Source of the DNA: Pseudomonas alloputida
Lineage (GTDB): Bacteria; Pseudomonadota; Gammaproteobacteria; Pseudomonadales; Pseudomonadaceae
Direction of reading: 5' to 3'
NCBI RefSeq assembly: GCF_021283545.2
Contig: NZ_CP128540.1
Coordinates: forward strand, 2,515,501-2,579,500
Length of the DNA stretch: 64,000 nt
Shown: positions 47,115 through 54,937 of the stretch, piece after piece
How positions within the stretch are numbered: position 1 is the first letter of the stretch
How the letters are laid out: each line of letters opens with the position of its first letter
Position numbers and translations under genes: made by a program
Notes under the pieces: model-generated
Told to the model about the DNA's origin: nothing
The model's input: the letters and a program-made list of their open reading frames with translations, nothing else
Database searches by the model: none

Positions 47115-47711
47115 TTATTGAGCGTTGGCTTTTTCGGCAGCCAGTTCTTCCAGGTCGATGTAACGGTTGCCGATGCGCGGGTGCAGGCGGCCGCCATCGG
47201 CTGCGCCCAGGACCACGACGATTTCATCGGCACGCGGGGCGTCTTCGATCTGCATTTCCAGGGTGATGTAGTGCGAACGCAGGCCTTCGTCGTCCTTCTG
47301 CATCATCGGGATCTGGATCGAAGTGCCTGGGCCGCCGCGCTTGTTGGTGAAGCTCAGGTAGCTCTTGGCCTGTACCGCCTCGCGGTAGTGGTTGCCGAAG
47401 CGCAGGGTATGGATCACGGCCGAGGCGTGCTCGATTTCGCCATCGGCGCCGACGACGGCGGCCTTACCGTAGGCCTCGATCTTGTCGGCGCCGCCAATGG
47501 CAGCAGTCAGGCGCTCGACCATCAGGGCACCCAGCTCCGAGCAGTTGGCGCGAATTTCCGGCTTCAGATCTTCAACGAAACCGCGACCGGCCCATGGGTT
47601 CTTGATCACGACGGCCAGGCCGACCATGGTCACCGGCTTGTCGGTGGCTTTGCCGCCTTCGATGCGGGTCTCTTCGGAGTAGGTGACGATCTTGCGGATT
47701 TCGAAACTCAT
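47115..47711 (-). CDS. DUF1185/AA_synth (PF06684) family protein
   Basis: Protein of 198 residues recognised as PF06684 from MSFEIRKIVTYSEETRIEGGKATDKPVTMVGLAVVIKNPWAGRGFVEDL and LGALMVERLTAAIGGADKIEAYGKAAVVG. Structures of family members show a variant of the chorismate mutase/YjgF-type fold, and a role in amino-acid metabolism was only suggested. By position it could be the functional counterpart of RutC (a YjgF protein) or a ring-acting amidohydrolase in this cluster. First gene of its operon; a TGGTATACCA operator lies about 40 bases upstream. No signal peptide. Confidence 0.85.
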   Translation of the reverse strand: MSFEIRKIVTYSEETRIEGGKATDKPVTMVGLAVVIKNPWAGRGFVEDLKPEIRANCSELGALMVERLTAAIGGADKIEAYGKAAVVGADGEIEHASAVIHTLRFGNHYREAVQAKSYLSFTNKRGGPGTSIQIPMMQKDDEGLRSHYITLEMQIEDAPRADEIVVVLGAADGGRLHPRIGNRYIDLEELAAEKANAQ

Positions 47712-47744
47712 GGATGGCTCCTGGTGAGGGTTATCAGCTCTTGT

Positions 47745-47768
47745 TGTCTGATGGTATACCATAATATT
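47745..47768 (-). promoter_or_regulatory. Operator 1 of the heterocycle cluster (DUF1185 promoter)
   Basis: Core TGGTATACCA (47752-47761, perfect palindrome) inside TGATGGTATACCATAATA. On the minus strand it overlaps a possible -10 (TACCAT) 16 bases after a -35-like TTGCAC. The same element occurs at 49633-49656 and 49811-49828. Confidence 0.7.
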
Positions 47769-47844
47769 TGTTGTGCAAGAGGTGTCAGGAAATTTCTCTT
47801 GCCGGGGGACGAAAGGTGGCCTGATGCCTTGATTTCTCTGTTGT

Positions 47845-47886
47845 CTGTACTGGCCTCTTCGCGGGCTTGCCCGCTCCCACAGGGAC
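47845..47886. repeat. REP element
   Basis: CTTCGCGGGCTTGCCCGCTC hairpin with TGTACTGGC and CCCACAGGG flanks, between the DUF1185 and LLM genes. Confidence 0.8.
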
Positions 47887-47898
47887 TGCACAGGTTTC

Positions 47899-47945
47899 AA
47901 AAAAAAGCCCGCTCACGCAGGCCGAAGGGGCCCACGGGAGCGGGC
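47899..47945 (-). terminator. Terminator of the flavin reductase-LLM operon
   Basis: On the minus strand GCCCGCTC ... GAGCGGGC closes a stem with a second inner GGCC-rich stem and is followed by eight Ts, 31 bases after the LLM stop codon. It separates this operon from the DUF1185 operon. Confidence 0.85.
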
Positions 47946-47975
47946 GCGTCCCGCAATGATTCAGGCAATGGGAAT

Positions 47976-49016
47976 TCAGGCGAACGCCGGCACCACTTCC
48001 TTGATGAACAGCTCGAGCGACTTCTTCTTCTCGGCGTGGGGCAAGCTGTTGTCGCACCAGAAGCTGAACTCGTCGACGCCCAGTTCCTGGTAGTACTTGA
48101 TGCGCGCGATGATTTCTTCCGGGGTGCCGATCATGGTGTTCTTGCGGATGTTCTCCAGCTGGAACGCCGGCACTTCGGCGAACTTCGACTCCGGGCTCGG
48201 CTCCAGGAAGCCATTCACCGGGGTCGTCTTGTTGCCGAACCAGGCATCGAAGGTGCGGTAGAAGCGCGAGATCGCCTGGGCACCGACCTTCCAGCCTTCC
48301 GGGTCGGACGGGCTGTGCACGTGGGTGTGGCGCAGCACCATCAGTTGCGGGCGCGGCACGTCCGGGTTGTTGTCCAGGGCGGCCTGGAACTTGTTCTTCA
48401 GGTCCAGCACTTCTTCGTCACCCTTCATCAGCGGGGTGACCATGACATTGCAACCATTGGCAACGGCGAAGTTGTGCGAGTCCGGGTCGCGGGCGGCGAT
48501 CCACATGGGCGGCGTGGCGTTGAACGGCTTCGGTACGCTGGTGGAGGTCGGGAACTTGTAGACTTCACCGTCGTGGGCGTAGTCGCCTTCCCACAGCTTG
48601 CGCACCACCGGCACCATCTCGCGCAGCGCCTTGCCGCCGTCGGTGGCCGGCATGCCACCTGCCATGCGGTCGAACTCGAACTGGTAGGCACCGCGGGCCA
48701 GGCCCACTTCCATGCGGCCGTTGCTGATCACGTCGAGCAGGGCGCATTCGCCAGCGACGCGGATAGGGTTCCAGAACGGCGCAATGATGGTGCCGGCGCC
48801 CAGGCGGATCTTCTCGGTGCGCGCGGCCAGGTAGGCCAGCAGCGGCATCGGGCTTGGCGAAATGGTGTATTCCATGGCGTGGTGTTCACCGATCCACACG
48901 GTGCTGAAACCGCCGTCTTCGGCCATCAGGGTCAGTTCGGTCAGGTCTTCGAACAGCTGGCGGTGGCTGACCTGTTCATCCCAACGTTCCATGTGCACGA
49001 ACAACGAAAATTTCAT
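47976..49016 (-). CDS. LLM-class flavin-dependent monooxygenase
   Basis: Bacterial-luciferase-like monooxygenase of 346 residues using reduced flavin and oxygen. The N-terminus MKFSLFVHMERWDEQVSHRQ, the GFSTVWIGEHHAMEYTISPSPMPLLAYLAARTEKIRLG strand-helix pair and the ISNGRMEVGLARGAYQFEF phosphate/flavin segment place it in the alkanal/RutA-type LLM group; the protein is a single TIM-barrel, like RutA. It probably hydroxylates or opens a ring using flavin from the adjacent RutF-like reductase 80 bases upstream in the same operon. Substrate unknown. Confidence 0.87.
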   Translation of the reverse strand: MKFSLFVHMERWDEQVSHRQLFEDLTELTLMAEDGGFSTVWIGEHHAMEYTISPSPMPLLAYLAARTEKIRLGAGTIIAPFWNPIRVAGECALLDVISNGRMEVGLARGAYQFEFDRMAGGMPATDGGKALREMVPVVRKLWEGDYAHDGEVYKFPTSTSVPKPFNATPPMWIAARDPDSHNFAVANGCNVMVTPLMKGDEEVLDLKNKFQAALDNNPDVPRPQLMVLRHTHVHSPSDPEGWKVGAQAISRFYRTFDAWFGNKTTPVNGFLEPSPESKFAEVPAFQLENIRKNTMIGTPEEIIARIKYYQELGVDEFSFWCDNSLPHAEKKKSLELFIKEVVPAFA

Positions 49017-49096
49017 GGGTTTTTCCTCAACGCTTGTTATTGCCCGTCAGTCAATCGGGCTTCAATTTGGGAGCGGGCTGCGTCCAACTGCAGGCT

Positions 49097-49582
49097 TCAG
49101 GCAAAGGCCGGCAGGCTGGCCATCTTGCCGCGGCAGTACACCATGGGCCGTGGTGCTTCTGCCGGGACGATCAGGTTGTGCACCTTGCCGACCATGATGG
49201 CGTGGTCGCCACCTTCATATTCACGCCACAGTTCGCATTCGATGACGGCGGTGGCACCGGCCAGGATCGGATTGCCCAGTTCACTCAGGCTCCACTCGAT
49301 GCCGCTGGCCTTGTCCTTGCCCTTCTTGGCGAACGCGTAGGCTTCGGCCTGCTGTTCACCGGACAGCAGGTGAATGGCAAAGCGCTTCTGCTTGATCAGT
49401 ACCGGGTAGGAGTCGGAGGTGTAGTTGGGGCAGAACAGCACCAGCGGCGGGTCCATCGACAGGGAGGAGAAGGCGCTGGCGGTCAGGCCGACGACCGAGC
49501 CGTCGTCGTCCTGGGTGGTGATGACGGTAACGCCGGACGGGAAGGAGCCCAGAACGTTCTTGTAGACAGTTGCGTCGATCAT
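49097..49582 (-). CDS. RutF-like flavin reductase (second copy)
   Basis: Second 161-residue split-barrel flavin reductase (GSFPSGVTVITTQDDDGSVVGLTASAFSSLSMDPPLVLFCPN; GGDHAIMVGKVHNL). It heads the operon with the LLM monooxygenase and is its natural flavin supplier. Aligns end to end without gaps to the copy at 44237. The ATG at 49582 gives the same N-terminus as that copy (MIDATVYKNVLGSFPSGVT against MIEPGIYKDVMGSFPSGVT); the longer in-frame extension would overlap the operator. Divergent from the NCS1 permease. Confidence 0.88.
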   Translation of the reverse strand: MIDATVYKNVLGSFPSGVTVITTQDDDGSVVGLTASAFSSLSMDPPLVLFCPNYTSDSYPVLIKQKRFAIHLLSGEQQAEAYAFAKKGKDKASGIEWSLSELGNPILAGATAVIECELWREYEGGDHAIMVGKVHNLIVPAEAPRPMVYCRGKMASLPAFA

Positions 49583-49898
49583 CGGGAGTACCTCTGAAGG
49601 GCTGCGGTGGTCCGCGGTTTTTATCGTTGATGTGTCTGATGGTATACCGTAATACCTATTTTGCAAGCGGAATTTTCAACCCTGCGTTTTCGCGATGAAC
49701 GGCCCAAAGCCGCGAAAAACGTGGCCTTGAGCGGTGAGGCGGTTTGTCGCAGGGGTTTTGCAAGCGGATCAGTGGCCGTTTTTTCATGCGGATCAGTGTT
49801 GTCAAAAGTTTGGAATACCATAATATGGTCCGCAGCTGAGAGGCCGCCTTGATGCGGTTTCCTTACAAAGATAAAAACGACCTTTCGAGCTGAAAACC
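49583..49898. promoter_or_regulatory. Divergent control region flavin reductase/NCS1 permease, operators 2 and 3
   Basis: 316 bases without a gene. Operator 2, TGATGGTATACCGTAATA (within 49633-49656), faces the flavin reductase-LLM operon, with TTGCAA as a -35 on the minus strand. Operator 3, TGGAATACCATAATATGGT (49811-49829), faces the permease and overlaps a good promoter: -35 TTGTCA (49799-49804), 16-base spacer, -10 TAATAT (49821-49826). Direct repeats TTTTGCAAGCGGA (49659-49671 and 49756-49768) and GCGGATCAGTG (49764-49774 and 49788-49798) lie between. Confidence 0.72.
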
Positions 49899-51302
49899 AT
49901 GTCCCAACCGTCGTCGCAACACCAGTTTGTCGAGAATCACACGGTCGATTACGTTCCACCTGCCGAGCGCCATGGGAAGGCGCGCGACCTGTTCACCCTC
50001 TGGTTCAGTACCAACATCGCGCCACTGCCTATCGTGACCGGCGCCATGGTGGTCCAGGTGTTCCACCTGAACCTGTTGTGGGGCCTGATCGCCATCGTGC
50101 TGGGCCATCTGGTCGGGGGCGTGGTCATCGCCCTGGCCTCTGCACAGGGGCCGCAGCTGGGCATTCCGCAAATGGTGCAAAGCCGTGGCCAGTTTGGCCG
50201 CTACGGTGCCTTGCTGATCGTGTTCTTCACCGCGCTGATCTATGTCGGCTTCTTTATTTCCAACATTGTCCTGGCAGGCAAGACCATCCACGGCATCGCC
50301 CCGAGCGTGCCGATGCCCGGCGCGATCGTGATAGGCGCCCTGAGCGCTACTGCCATCGGCGTGATCGGCTATCGTTTCATCCACATTCTCAATCGCATCG
50401 GTACCTGGGTGATGGGTTCGGCTTTGCTGGCCGGTTTCATCATGATGTTCATCCAGGACCTGCCGGCAGACTTCTTCAGCCGCGGCGCATTCAACCTGTC
50501 GGGCTTTATCGCCACCGTGTCGCTGGGCACCATCTGGCAGATCAGCTTCTCGCCGTACACGTCAGACTATTCGCGCTATCTGCCGCGTGAAGTGGGCATT
50601 GCCAAACCGTTCTGGGCTACCTACCTGGGCGCCACCCTGGGCACCATCCTGTGCTTCAGCTTTGGTGCAGTGGCCGTGTTGTGCGTCCCGCAAGGCACCG
50701 ACGCAATGGACGCGGTGAAGCAGGCTACCGGCTGGCTGGGCCCGATCCTGATGGTGCTGTTCCTGCTCAACATCATCAGCCACAACGCCCTCAACCTGTA
50801 TGGCGCGGTGCTGTCGATCGTGACCGCAATCCAGACCTTCGTGGCCGAGTGGACGCCGAGCGTCAAGGTACGGGTGATTCTGGCCTCGGTCATTCTGGTG
50901 GGCTGCGGGATGGTGGCACTGAATGCCTCGGCGGACTTCATCGGCCAGTTCATCGGCCTGATCCTGGCGCTGCTGCTGGTGCTGGTGCCTTGGGCTTCGA
51001 TCAACCTGATCGATTTCTACCTGATCAAGAAGGGCCAGTACGACATCGCCTCGATCTTCAGTGCAGACGGCGGCATCTATGGCCGCTTCAACCACCACGC
51101 GATCATTGCCTATGCCTGCGGCATCCTGGTGCAGCTGCCGTTTGCCAATACTTCGCTGTATGTGGGGCCGTACTCGAACATTGTCGAAGGGGCCGACCTG
51201 TCGTGGCTATTCGGCTTGCTGGTGACGGTGCCGCTGTATTACTGCCTGGCCACACGCGGGAAGGCGGTTAACAGTGCGCGGGTTATCAGCGTCAACGACT
51301 GA
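49899..51302 (+). CDS. NCS1-family nucleobase/heterocycle permease
   Basis: Twelve-helix inner-membrane permease of 467 residues of the cytosine/purine/allantoin class (RDLFTLWFSTNIAPLPIVTGA, SAQGPQLGIPQMVQSRGQFG, YTSDYSRYLP). It lies divergently from the flavin reductase-LLM operon and its promoter carries the cluster's shared operator, so it most likely imports the cluster's substrate, which points to a small N-heterocycle such as a pyrimidine, purine, hydantoin or pyridine-like compound. Paralogue of the permease at 36274. Translation start ATG 49899 has no strong ribosome site (GACCTTTCGAGC). Confidence 0.87.
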   Translation: MSQPSSQHQFVENHTVDYVPPAERHGKARDLFTLWFSTNIAPLPIVTGAMVVQVFHLNLLWGLIAIVLGHLVGGVVIALASAQGPQLGIPQMVQSRGQFGRYGALLIVFFTALIYVGFFISNIVLAGKTIHGIAPSVPMPGAIVIGALSATAIGVIGYRFIHILNRIGTWVMGSALLAGFIMMFIQDLPADFFSRGAFNLSGFIATVSLGTIWQISFSPYTSDYSRYLPREVGIAKPFWATYLGATLGTILCFSFGAVAVLCVPQGTDAMDAVKQATGWLGPILMVLFLLNIISHNALNLYGAVLSIVTAIQTFVAEWTPSVKVRVILASVILVGCGMVALNASADFIGQFIGLILALLLVLVPWASINLIDFYLIKKGQYDIASIFSADGGIYGRFNHHAIIAYACGILVQLPFANTSLYVGPYSNIVEGADLSWLFGLLVTVPLYYCLATRGKAVNSARVISVND

Positions 51303-51371
51303 CAACTGCAACATGGGGCTGCAAAGCAGCCCCGACTATGGCCGCTTGGTCGATTTCCGCGCTTTGCTGGG

Positions 51372-52292
51372 TCAGGCATGCCCGCGCCCGTCATGCTGCC
51401 TGCGATACGCCCCCGGCTGCACCCCCACTGCCTTGGCGAACGCCCTGGTGAATGCGGCCACCGACTGATACCCCACCTGCGCGCCTACCTGCTCAACGGT
51501 ATGCCCCGCCTGCAGCAACTGGCTGGCATGGCGCATGCGCAGCGCCAGCAGCACTTGTCCCGGTGACTGCCCGGCCAGCTCGCTGAAACGCTTGAAAAAA
51601 GCCGACCGTGACAACCCGGTGCAAGCGGCCATGTTCTCCATGGTCCAGGTTTGCCCCGGATGCTCGATCAATTGCTCAAGCAATCCGGCAAATGCCGGCT
51701 GGCGGGCGAGGGCGACCAGCCCGCCCAGCGATTGCCCTGCGTGCACCTGCTGGCGCAGCACGTACAGGAACAACAAGTGCGTCAGCCGTTCCAGTAGCAT
51801 CTGTGATGGCCCAGCATCTCGCCGGCATTCTTCCAGGATCAGCCCGAACAGCGCCCGCGCTGCGCTGCCGCTGGGATCTTCAGCGCGTAACAAGATCCAG
51901 TCAGCGAGACCCTCGACAATCAGCGAGCAGAGGCCCGACTGAAAATGGAAGAAGCCGCAGACCAAGCCAACGCCGTCGGCGGCCTGGCTATCCAGCGCCT
52001 GCATGGCCTGGCGCGGCTGGGCACAGGCGTCGACCGGGTCCTGATCGCTGGACAAGCGATAGGCCAGGTCACGCAGCAGGAACACGGCATCACCTTTCTC
52101 CAGGCAAATGGCCTGCGGCTGGCCGTCAATGTGCAGCCAGCAATGGCCTTGCACCACCAGATGAAAGCTGGCCCGGCCCATGCCTTGGGTACTGGCATGC
52201 CAGCCGCCGCAATAGCGGCCTACATGAAACAGGCTGGCATCGAGCTCCAGGCTTTCTAATAACCAATCGACAAGCGGGCTGGACGAAATCAT
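51372..52292 (-). CDS. AraC-family regulator with cupin N-terminus
   Basis: Regulator of 306 residues: N-terminal cupin_6-type domain (about 20-175; ASFHLVVQGHCWLHIDGQPQAICLEKGDAVFLL) and C-terminal AraC helix-turn-helix (about 205-300; ENMAACTGLSRSAFFKRFSELAGQSPGQVL and VGAQVGYQSVAAFTRAFAKAVGVQP). Such regulators often control a divergent small redox or AhpD-type gene; here it is divergent from the AhpD-like gene at 52395 with 102 bases between. Probably controls that gene and perhaps the ABC cluster behind it. Confidence 0.85.
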   Translation of the reverse strand: MISSSPLVDWLLESLELDASLFHVGRYCGGWHASTQGMGRASFHLVVQGHCWLHIDGQPQAICLEKGDAVFLLRDLAYRLSSDQDPVDACAQPRQAMQALDSQAADGVGLVCGFFHFQSGLCSLIVEGLADWILLRAEDPSGSAARALFGLILEECRRDAGPSQMLLERLTHLLFLYVLRQQVHAGQSLGGLVALARQPAFAGLLEQLIEHPGQTWTMENMAACTGLSRSAFFKRFSELAGQSPGQVLLALRMRHASQLLQAGHTVEQVGAQVGYQSVAAFTRAFAKAVGVQPGAYRRQHDGRGHA

Positions 52293-52394
52293 CTAATGCA
52301 AAGACTCAGGAGCAAGGAAAGGCGACTGACGAATATGGAGGGTAGTTCTTATAACCAACAGACTGTAGTGACACTCATCAAAGGAGATCACTGC

Positions 52395-52955
52395 ATGTCC
52401 GCGCGCATTACTTTACACACGCTGCAGAGCGCCCCGGAAGCGGCACGGCCGTTCCTTGAGAACGCGCAGAAGAATTCCGGCTTCATCCCCAACCTGCTCG
52501 GCGTGCTGGCCAACGCCCCGGCGGCGCTGGAAACCTACGTGACCGTTTCGGCACTCAATGGCAAGTCTGAGCTTGGCCTGGCCGAGCGTGAAGTGGTGCA
52601 ACTGATCGCGGCCACCCAGCATGGCTGCGACTTTTGCGTGGCCGGCCATACGGCCGTCGCGCTGAACAAGGCCAAGCTGCCGCAGGAGGTGGTCGATGCT
52701 CTGCGTGCCCGTGGCGAACTCCCGAACGCCCGCTACGAAACCCTGGCCGCCTTTGCCCGCGAAGTGATCGCCACCCGTGGCAATGTCAGCGAAGCCACCT
52801 ACCAGGCCTTCCGTGAGGCCGGCTTCAGTGAAGGCAACGCCTTGGAGGTGATTCTGGGCGTAAGCCTCGCAACCCTGTGCAACTTTGCTAATGTTTTCGC
52901 CCAGACGCCACTCAACGAAGAGCTTGGCAAATACCGCTGGCAGCCTTCTGCGTAG
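52395..52955 (+). CDS. AhpD-like carboxymuconolactone decarboxylase-family protein
   Basis: Protein of 186 residues with the AhpD redox motif C78-x-x-C81-x3-H85 (HGCDFCVAGHTAVA), so a thiol-based peroxidase/disulfide reductase or related activity is likely, unlike the PcaC-like protein at 43725 that lacks it. Start of the family pattern FIPNLLGVLANAPAALETYV (about 30-49) is clear. ATG 52395 follows AAGGAG by 8 bases; an open frame upstream of it is not conserved. Divergent from the AraC gene and 99 bases before the acyl-CoA-dehydrogenase-like gene, with a REP-type element between. Confidence 0.85.
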   Translation: MSARITLHTLQSAPEAARPFLENAQKNSGFIPNLLGVLANAPAALETYVTVSALNGKSELGLAEREVVQLIAATQHGCDFCVAGHTAVALNKAKLPQEVVDALRARGELPNARYETLAAFAREVIATRGNVSEATYQAFREAGFSEGNALEVILGVSLATLCNFANVFAQTPLNEELGKYRWQPSA

Positions 52956-52987
52956 CCCACCTGTGATAATGGCCATTACCAGGCCGT

Positions 52988-53033
52988 TGTAGGAGCGGCC
53001 TTGTGCCGTGAACGGGCCGCAGAGCGGCCCCGG
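52988..53033. repeat. REP-like element, second Pseudomonas type
   Basis: TGTAGGAGCGGCCTTGTGCC then GGGCCGCAGAGCGGCCCC, a different REP family from the CGCGGGNNANCCCGC type elsewhere in the window. Confidence 0.7.
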
Positions 53034-53054
53034 CGTTATCAAAGGAGCAAGACC

Positions 53055-54119
53055 ATGCAAGATTGTGCATTTCGACACTGGCTGGATGCCAATGCCGAGG
53101 CCATCGACCGGGGCCTGTGCGAGCCGCAGCAGGTACTGGCGCAGATCGCAGAATCGCAGCTGCTGCGCACGGGGGTCGACCCAGCGCTGGGCGGTACGGG
53201 CGGGCAGGTGACCGACGCGGTCGAGGCCATCGCCGCCATTGCCAGCCGCTCATTGGCCGCGGCTTTCGTCTGCTGGGGCCAGCGTGCCTTCATCGAATAC
53301 CTGCTGCACAGCCCCAACCAGCCCCTGCGTGAGCGCCTGCTGCCGCGGCTGTTGACCGGTGAATTGGCCGGTGCCACCGGGCTGTCCAACGCCATGAAGT
53401 TCCTGTCCGGTATCGAAGCGCTGCAGGTGCGTGGCCGCCCGGCAGCCGATGGCTGGCACCTGGAAGGGCGACTGCACTGGGTGACCAACTTGCGTAAAAG
53501 CGGCTTCGTGGTGGCGGCGGCCATCGAGGATGAAGCCGGCGGCGCGCCTTTTGTGCTGGCCATTCCTTCCGACGCTCAAGGCCTGGAGCGCTCTGATGAT
53601 CTACAACTGATGGGCCTGCAGTCGAGCAACACGGCAGCACTGGCTTTTCACCAGGTGCCGCTGGCCCGCGACTGGTTGCTGCATGAAAATGCACGCGAAT
53701 TCCTGCCACGGGTACGCCCGGCATTCCTGGCGCTGCAATGTGGCATGGCCATTGGCCTGGCGCGACGAGCGCTGGAAGAGGTTCAGGCGCATCTGCAAGG
53801 CCGAGCCTCGTTCCTCGACGAAGCCCGTCAGGTGCTTAGCGAACGCCTGGAAAACACCGTCAGCGAACTCAAGCATGGCTTGCTCGACGGTCGCTTCCAG
53901 CAGCAGCCGGCGGCCTTGTTCAAGCTGCGCATCATCCTGGCTGAAAGTGCTGCCGACGCGGTACAACTGGAGTTGCAGGCCAGTGGCGGCAAGGCTTACC
54001 TCTGCGAATACGGCGAAGGGTTTGCCCGCCGATGGCGGGAGTCGGCCTTCGTGCCGATCGTCACGCCCAGCCTGGTGCAATTGCGCGCCGAACTGCAACG
54101 CCAGGCAGGCGTTGCATGA
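53055..54119 (+). CDS. Acyl-CoA-dehydrogenase-fold flavoenzyme (SfnC/DszC-like)
   Basis: Protein of 354 residues with the acyl-CoA dehydrogenase fold (GELAGATGLSNAMKFL; WHLEGRLHWVTNLRKSGFVVAAA). It has no clear catalytic glutamate motif and no CoA-type context; members linked to sulfonate or nitrate-type ABC importers, such as SfnC and DszC-like proteins, are flavin-dependent monooxygenases instead. Its start at 53055 has AAAGGAG eight bases upstream. Its stop overlaps the ABC ATPase start (ATGA), so it is the first gene of a coupled four-gene operon. Could desulfonate or oxidise the imported compound; this is inference. Confidence 0.75.
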   Translation: MQDCAFRHWLDANAEAIDRGLCEPQQVLAQIAESQLLRTGVDPALGGTGGQVTDAVEAIAAIASRSLAAAFVCWGQRAFIEYLLHSPNQPLRERLLPRLLTGELAGATGLSNAMKFLSGIEALQVRGRPAADGWHLEGRLHWVTNLRKSGFVVAAAIEDEAGGAPFVLAIPSDAQGLERSDDLQLMGLQSSNTAALAFHQVPLARDWLLHENAREFLPRVRPAFLALQCGMAIGLARRALEEVQAHLQGRASFLDEARQVLSERLENTVSELKHGLLDGRFQQQPAALFKLRIILAESAADAVQLELQASGGKAYLCEYGEGFARRWRESAFVPIVTPSLVQLRAELQRQAGVA

Positions 54120-54937
54120 GCGCGGTGTTGCTGGAGGCCCGTGACATCCGCTTGGGCTACCCGCGTGAGGGTGGTTGGCAGCAGGTGCTGGCGCAGTTCG
54201 ACCTGCAGCTGGCACCAGGTGAGGTCGTGAGCATCCTTGGCCCCAGTGGTGTGGGCAAGTCCAGCCTGCTGCGGGTGCTGGCAGGGCTGCAGCAGCCTGG
54301 CGGCGGCAGCGTGAGCTTGCACGGCCAGCCGCTGCAGGGGCCGCACCCGCGTCTGGCGGTGGCTTTTCAGGATCCCAGCCTGCTGCCATGGCTGAGCCTG
54401 GAGAAAAACGTCGCCTTCGGCCTGGACTTCGCCCGTCAGCCCAGGCTGGCGGATGCCGAACGCCGTGCACGCATCGACCATGCGATTGAGGCTGTGGGCC
54501 TGGCCCACGCCCGTGGCCAGTACCCGGCGCAGTTGTCTGGCGGCATGGCCCAGCGCACCGCGCTGGCCCGCTGCCTGGCACGCCAGCCCGAAGTCTTGTT
54601 GCTGGATGAACCCTTCGGTGCGTTGGATGAGGTGACCCGCGCCGACATGCAGCAGTTGCTGCTGCAACTGATCGCCACGCACAAGACCGCGGCCGTGTTG
54701 ATCACTCACGATATCGACGAAGCCCTGCTGCTGTCAGACCGGGTTCTGCTACTGGGCAACCTCCCAGCGCACATCCTCGGGCAGTGGCATATCGACCTGC
54801 CGCAACCACGGACGCAGCGGGTCGAAGAACTGGGCGCCTTGCGTATTGAAATCCTCAAAACCCTTCGGCGGGCAAGCCGCACAGTCGAACCTACCCCAAC
54901 CTCGTTGCCCTCGGAGGCTGTCCATGTGCATGGATGA
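54116..54937 (+). CDS. ABC transporter ATPase, nitrate/sulfonate/taurine type
   Basis: ATPase of 273 residues (SsuB/TauB/NrtD-like). Walker A GPSGVGKSS (about 43-51), Q-loop AFQDPSLLPW, signature LSGGMAQRTALAR and Walker B VLLLDEPFGALDE are intact, followed by the switch H in LITHDIDEAL. Start overlaps the stop of the preceding gene by four bases. The end overlaps the binding-protein start by 14 bases. It powers the importer formed with the permease at 56129. Confidence 0.92.
   Translation: MSAVLLEARDIRLGYPREGGWQQVLAQFDLQLAPGEVVSILGPSGVGKSSLLRVLAGLQQPGGGSVSLHGQPLQGPHPRLAVAFQDPSLLPWLSLEKNVAFGLDFARQPRLADAERRARIDHAIEAVGLAHARGQYPAQLSGGMAQRTALARCLARQPEVLLLDEPFGALDEVTRADMQQLLLQLIATHKTAAVLITHDIDEALLLSDRVLLLGNLPAHILGQWHIDLPQPRTQRVEELGALRIEILKTLRRASRTVEPTPTSLPSEAVHVHG

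Noticed and set aside
47019..49340. Very long open frame (about 773 codons) on the plus strand across the hydrolase, DUF1185 and LLM genes
   Set aside because: It is antisense to well-supported genes, crosses an intergenic region with a terminator and operator, and its translation is low-complexity His/Gln/Val-rich as expected for the shadow of high-GC genes.
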